Below, piece after piece: positions 63,085 to 64,000 of a stretch of 64,000 nucleotides of DNA. The notes beneath the pieces were generated by a model. That model searched no databases and was not told the origin of the DNA. It saw nothing but the letters and a program-made list of their open reading frames with translations. This DNA comes from Paenibacillus alba (lineage in GTDB: Bacteria; Bacillota; Bacilli; Paenibacillales; NBRC-103111), in assembly GCF_013204855.1 (NCBI RefSeq), contig NZ_JABMKZ010000004.1, forward strand, positions 124,001 to 188,000, written 5' to 3'. Position 1 is the stretch's first letter, and every line of letters starts with the position of its first letter. Made by a program: the position numbers and the translations under genes.

Positions 63085-64000
63085 ATGAACACCTCGACAA
63101 GGGAAGCAAAACTAGCCTATATTGATCAAGTTTTTGAGCATAGTTCTGATTTTATAAATAAGGAAGCCTATATTTATCAAGCCCAGATCCAAGTATGCTA
63201 TCTCGGGACACTCGTTCATTATGAAGATACTTATGACACATTAGTAGCCAGGTTGGCACATTTGGATGTTAAGGATAACCTGATCGATCAGATCGCCTTA
63301 TCCCCTTCAACAAGGGTGAATGTCCCCTTAACCGAGCTCGTGAATTCCATCTTACAAGGCATGCTGATTATTTTCCCCCAAGAAGGTTACGAAAACATTG
63401 TGATGGAGCCCTCTTCGATCAACAGCAGTCGAAGTATTGTGGAAGCTCAAACGGAAAATCCGATTCAGACATCATTAGATGCCTTTACGGAAGACATGTA
63501 TGCCAATATAAGTCTCATTCGCAGAAAAATGAGGGTCAAAGATTTATACGTCCAGACTTACACTCTTGGGGCACAACTCCCTCGTGAAGTGGCTATCCTC
63601 TATGTGGAAGGGCAAGCCGATCCGAAAGTCGTTCAACTCATCCAAAACTGTTTGAATGAAAACGCCAGCATGGATATTTCCGATGTGCAAGGACTGATGA
63701 AAGCTCTTAAACAGCCTAGTTACAGTATTGTTCCTACTTATCTAACTTCTGAGCTTCCTTCCACAACCAAACACAATTTGATGGACGGCCGCGTGGTCAT
63801 CTTCTTGGATCATTTTCCATTCTCACTTTCATTTCCCTCGATTATATCGGACTTTTGGGATGTAAAAACGGACAAAGATCAACCCACCTTGTATATGTAT
63901 TTATACAGGATTGTTCGTATCTTGAGTTTAATCATCGCTATTACGATGCCAGGTTTATATGTGGTTCTCAATTCTGTCAACCCTGAACTTTTGCGTATCC
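63085..64000 (+). CDS. GerA-family spore germination protein, 5' part
   Basis: An open frame from ATG 63085 runs off the right edge (305 codons visible). The soluble N-terminal domain has the GerAA/GerKA pattern: LIDQIALSPSTRVNVPLTEL, EPSSINSSRSIVEAQTENP-type, RRKMRVKDLYVQTYTLG, VAILYVEGQADPKVVQ and LMDGRVVIFLDHFPF; the first membrane helix begins near residue 275 (RILSLIIAITMPGLYV). These proteins form the A subunit of germinant receptors in the spore inner membrane. The B and C subunits should follow outside the window. This identifies the host as a spore former. Confidence 0.9.
   Translation, partial: MNTSTREAKLAYIDQVFEHSSDFINKEAYIYQAQIQVCYLGTLVHYEDTYDTLVARLAHLDVKDNLIDQIALSPSTRVNVPLTELVNSILQGMLIIFPQEGYENIVMEPSSINSSRSIVEAQTENPIQTSLDAFTEDMYANISLIRRKMRVKDLYVQTYTLGAQLPREVAILYVEGQADPKVVQLIQNCLNENASMDISDVQGLMKALKQPSYSIVPTYLTSELPSTTKHNLMDGRVVIFLDHFPFSLSFPSIISDFWDVKTDKDQPTLYMYLYRIVRILSLIIAITMPGLYVVLNSVNPELLRI

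Overview
The window looks like a chromosomal segment of a spore-forming Paenibacillus-type bacterium (Bacillota). The grounds are AGGAGG-type ribosome binding sites with frequent TTG/GTG starts, SLH-domain surface proteins, a GerA-family spore germination gene running off the right edge, a Btr-like AraC/FecB fusion regulator, a rifampin phosphotransferase and a YtiB-like carbonic anhydrase. I see no rRNA, tRNA, CRISPR array, prophage or intact insertion sequence.

Layout. 0-0.7 kb: beta-carbonic anhydrase. 0.8-10.1 kb: a complete opine-metallophore operon on the minus strand in the order cntK-L-M-A-B-C-D-F-E, covering synthesis, import and export of a staphylopine/bacillopaline-type zinc/nickel chelator. 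Zur-like boxes lie in front of it. 10.3-11.6 kb: TetR plus a paired SMR exporter. 11.7-14.0 kb: a secreted NHL-repeat/FN3/SLH surface protein with two strong Fur boxes upstream. 14.4-16.0 kb: SpoVB/MurJ-like flippase. 16.0-20.0 kb: a flavin monooxygenase divergent from a MetNIQ-type transporter, probably sulfur scavenging. 20.1-24.8 kb: GNAT, a frameshifted zinc-ribbon pseudogene, aldo/keto reductase, LysR, TetR and an N-terminally truncated SDR. 24.9-27.5 kb: rifampin phosphotransferase. 27.5-28.0 kb: gene-free apart from an orphan promoter-terminator pair (small RNA candidate).

28.0-39.0 kb is a second metal block on the minus strand: FecBCD-type uptake, a CopA-like P-type ATPase with an unrecognised membrane protein, and a five-gene nickel/peptide-type ABC importer. 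39.0-39.7 kb carries two copies of a palindromic repeat. 39.7-44.5 kb: EamA transporter, then an iron-siderophore module (Btr-like regulator, siderophore-binding lipoprotein, FhuF-like reductase). 44.6-49.1 kb: a nitroreductase/MerR pair with a textbook MerR promoter, msrA, and a decayed stretch with remnants of msrA, a RidA-family gene and a third small gene; then a 53-residue protein and MarR. 49.4-53.6 kb: a 1402-residue fusion of an assimilatory-type nitrate reductase to a CysJ-like flavoprotein. 53.7-58.7 kb: a tiny Q/N-rich acidic protein, an Eis-like acetyltransferase, an MBL hydrolase, and an ABC-2 permease/HlyD pair with a divergent TetR. 58.8-64 kb: SLH-GH18 protein, secreted FN3/sugar-dehydrogenase protein, and partial gerA-type gene.

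The main theme is metal economy. One metallophore system, one FecBCD importer, one nickel/peptide-type importer, a siderophore sensor/binding/reduction module and a copper-type P-ATPase lie within about 44 kb, with Zur-like and Fur-like operators readable in the DNA. Functional claims rest on motif and family recognition by eye. No database search was possible.
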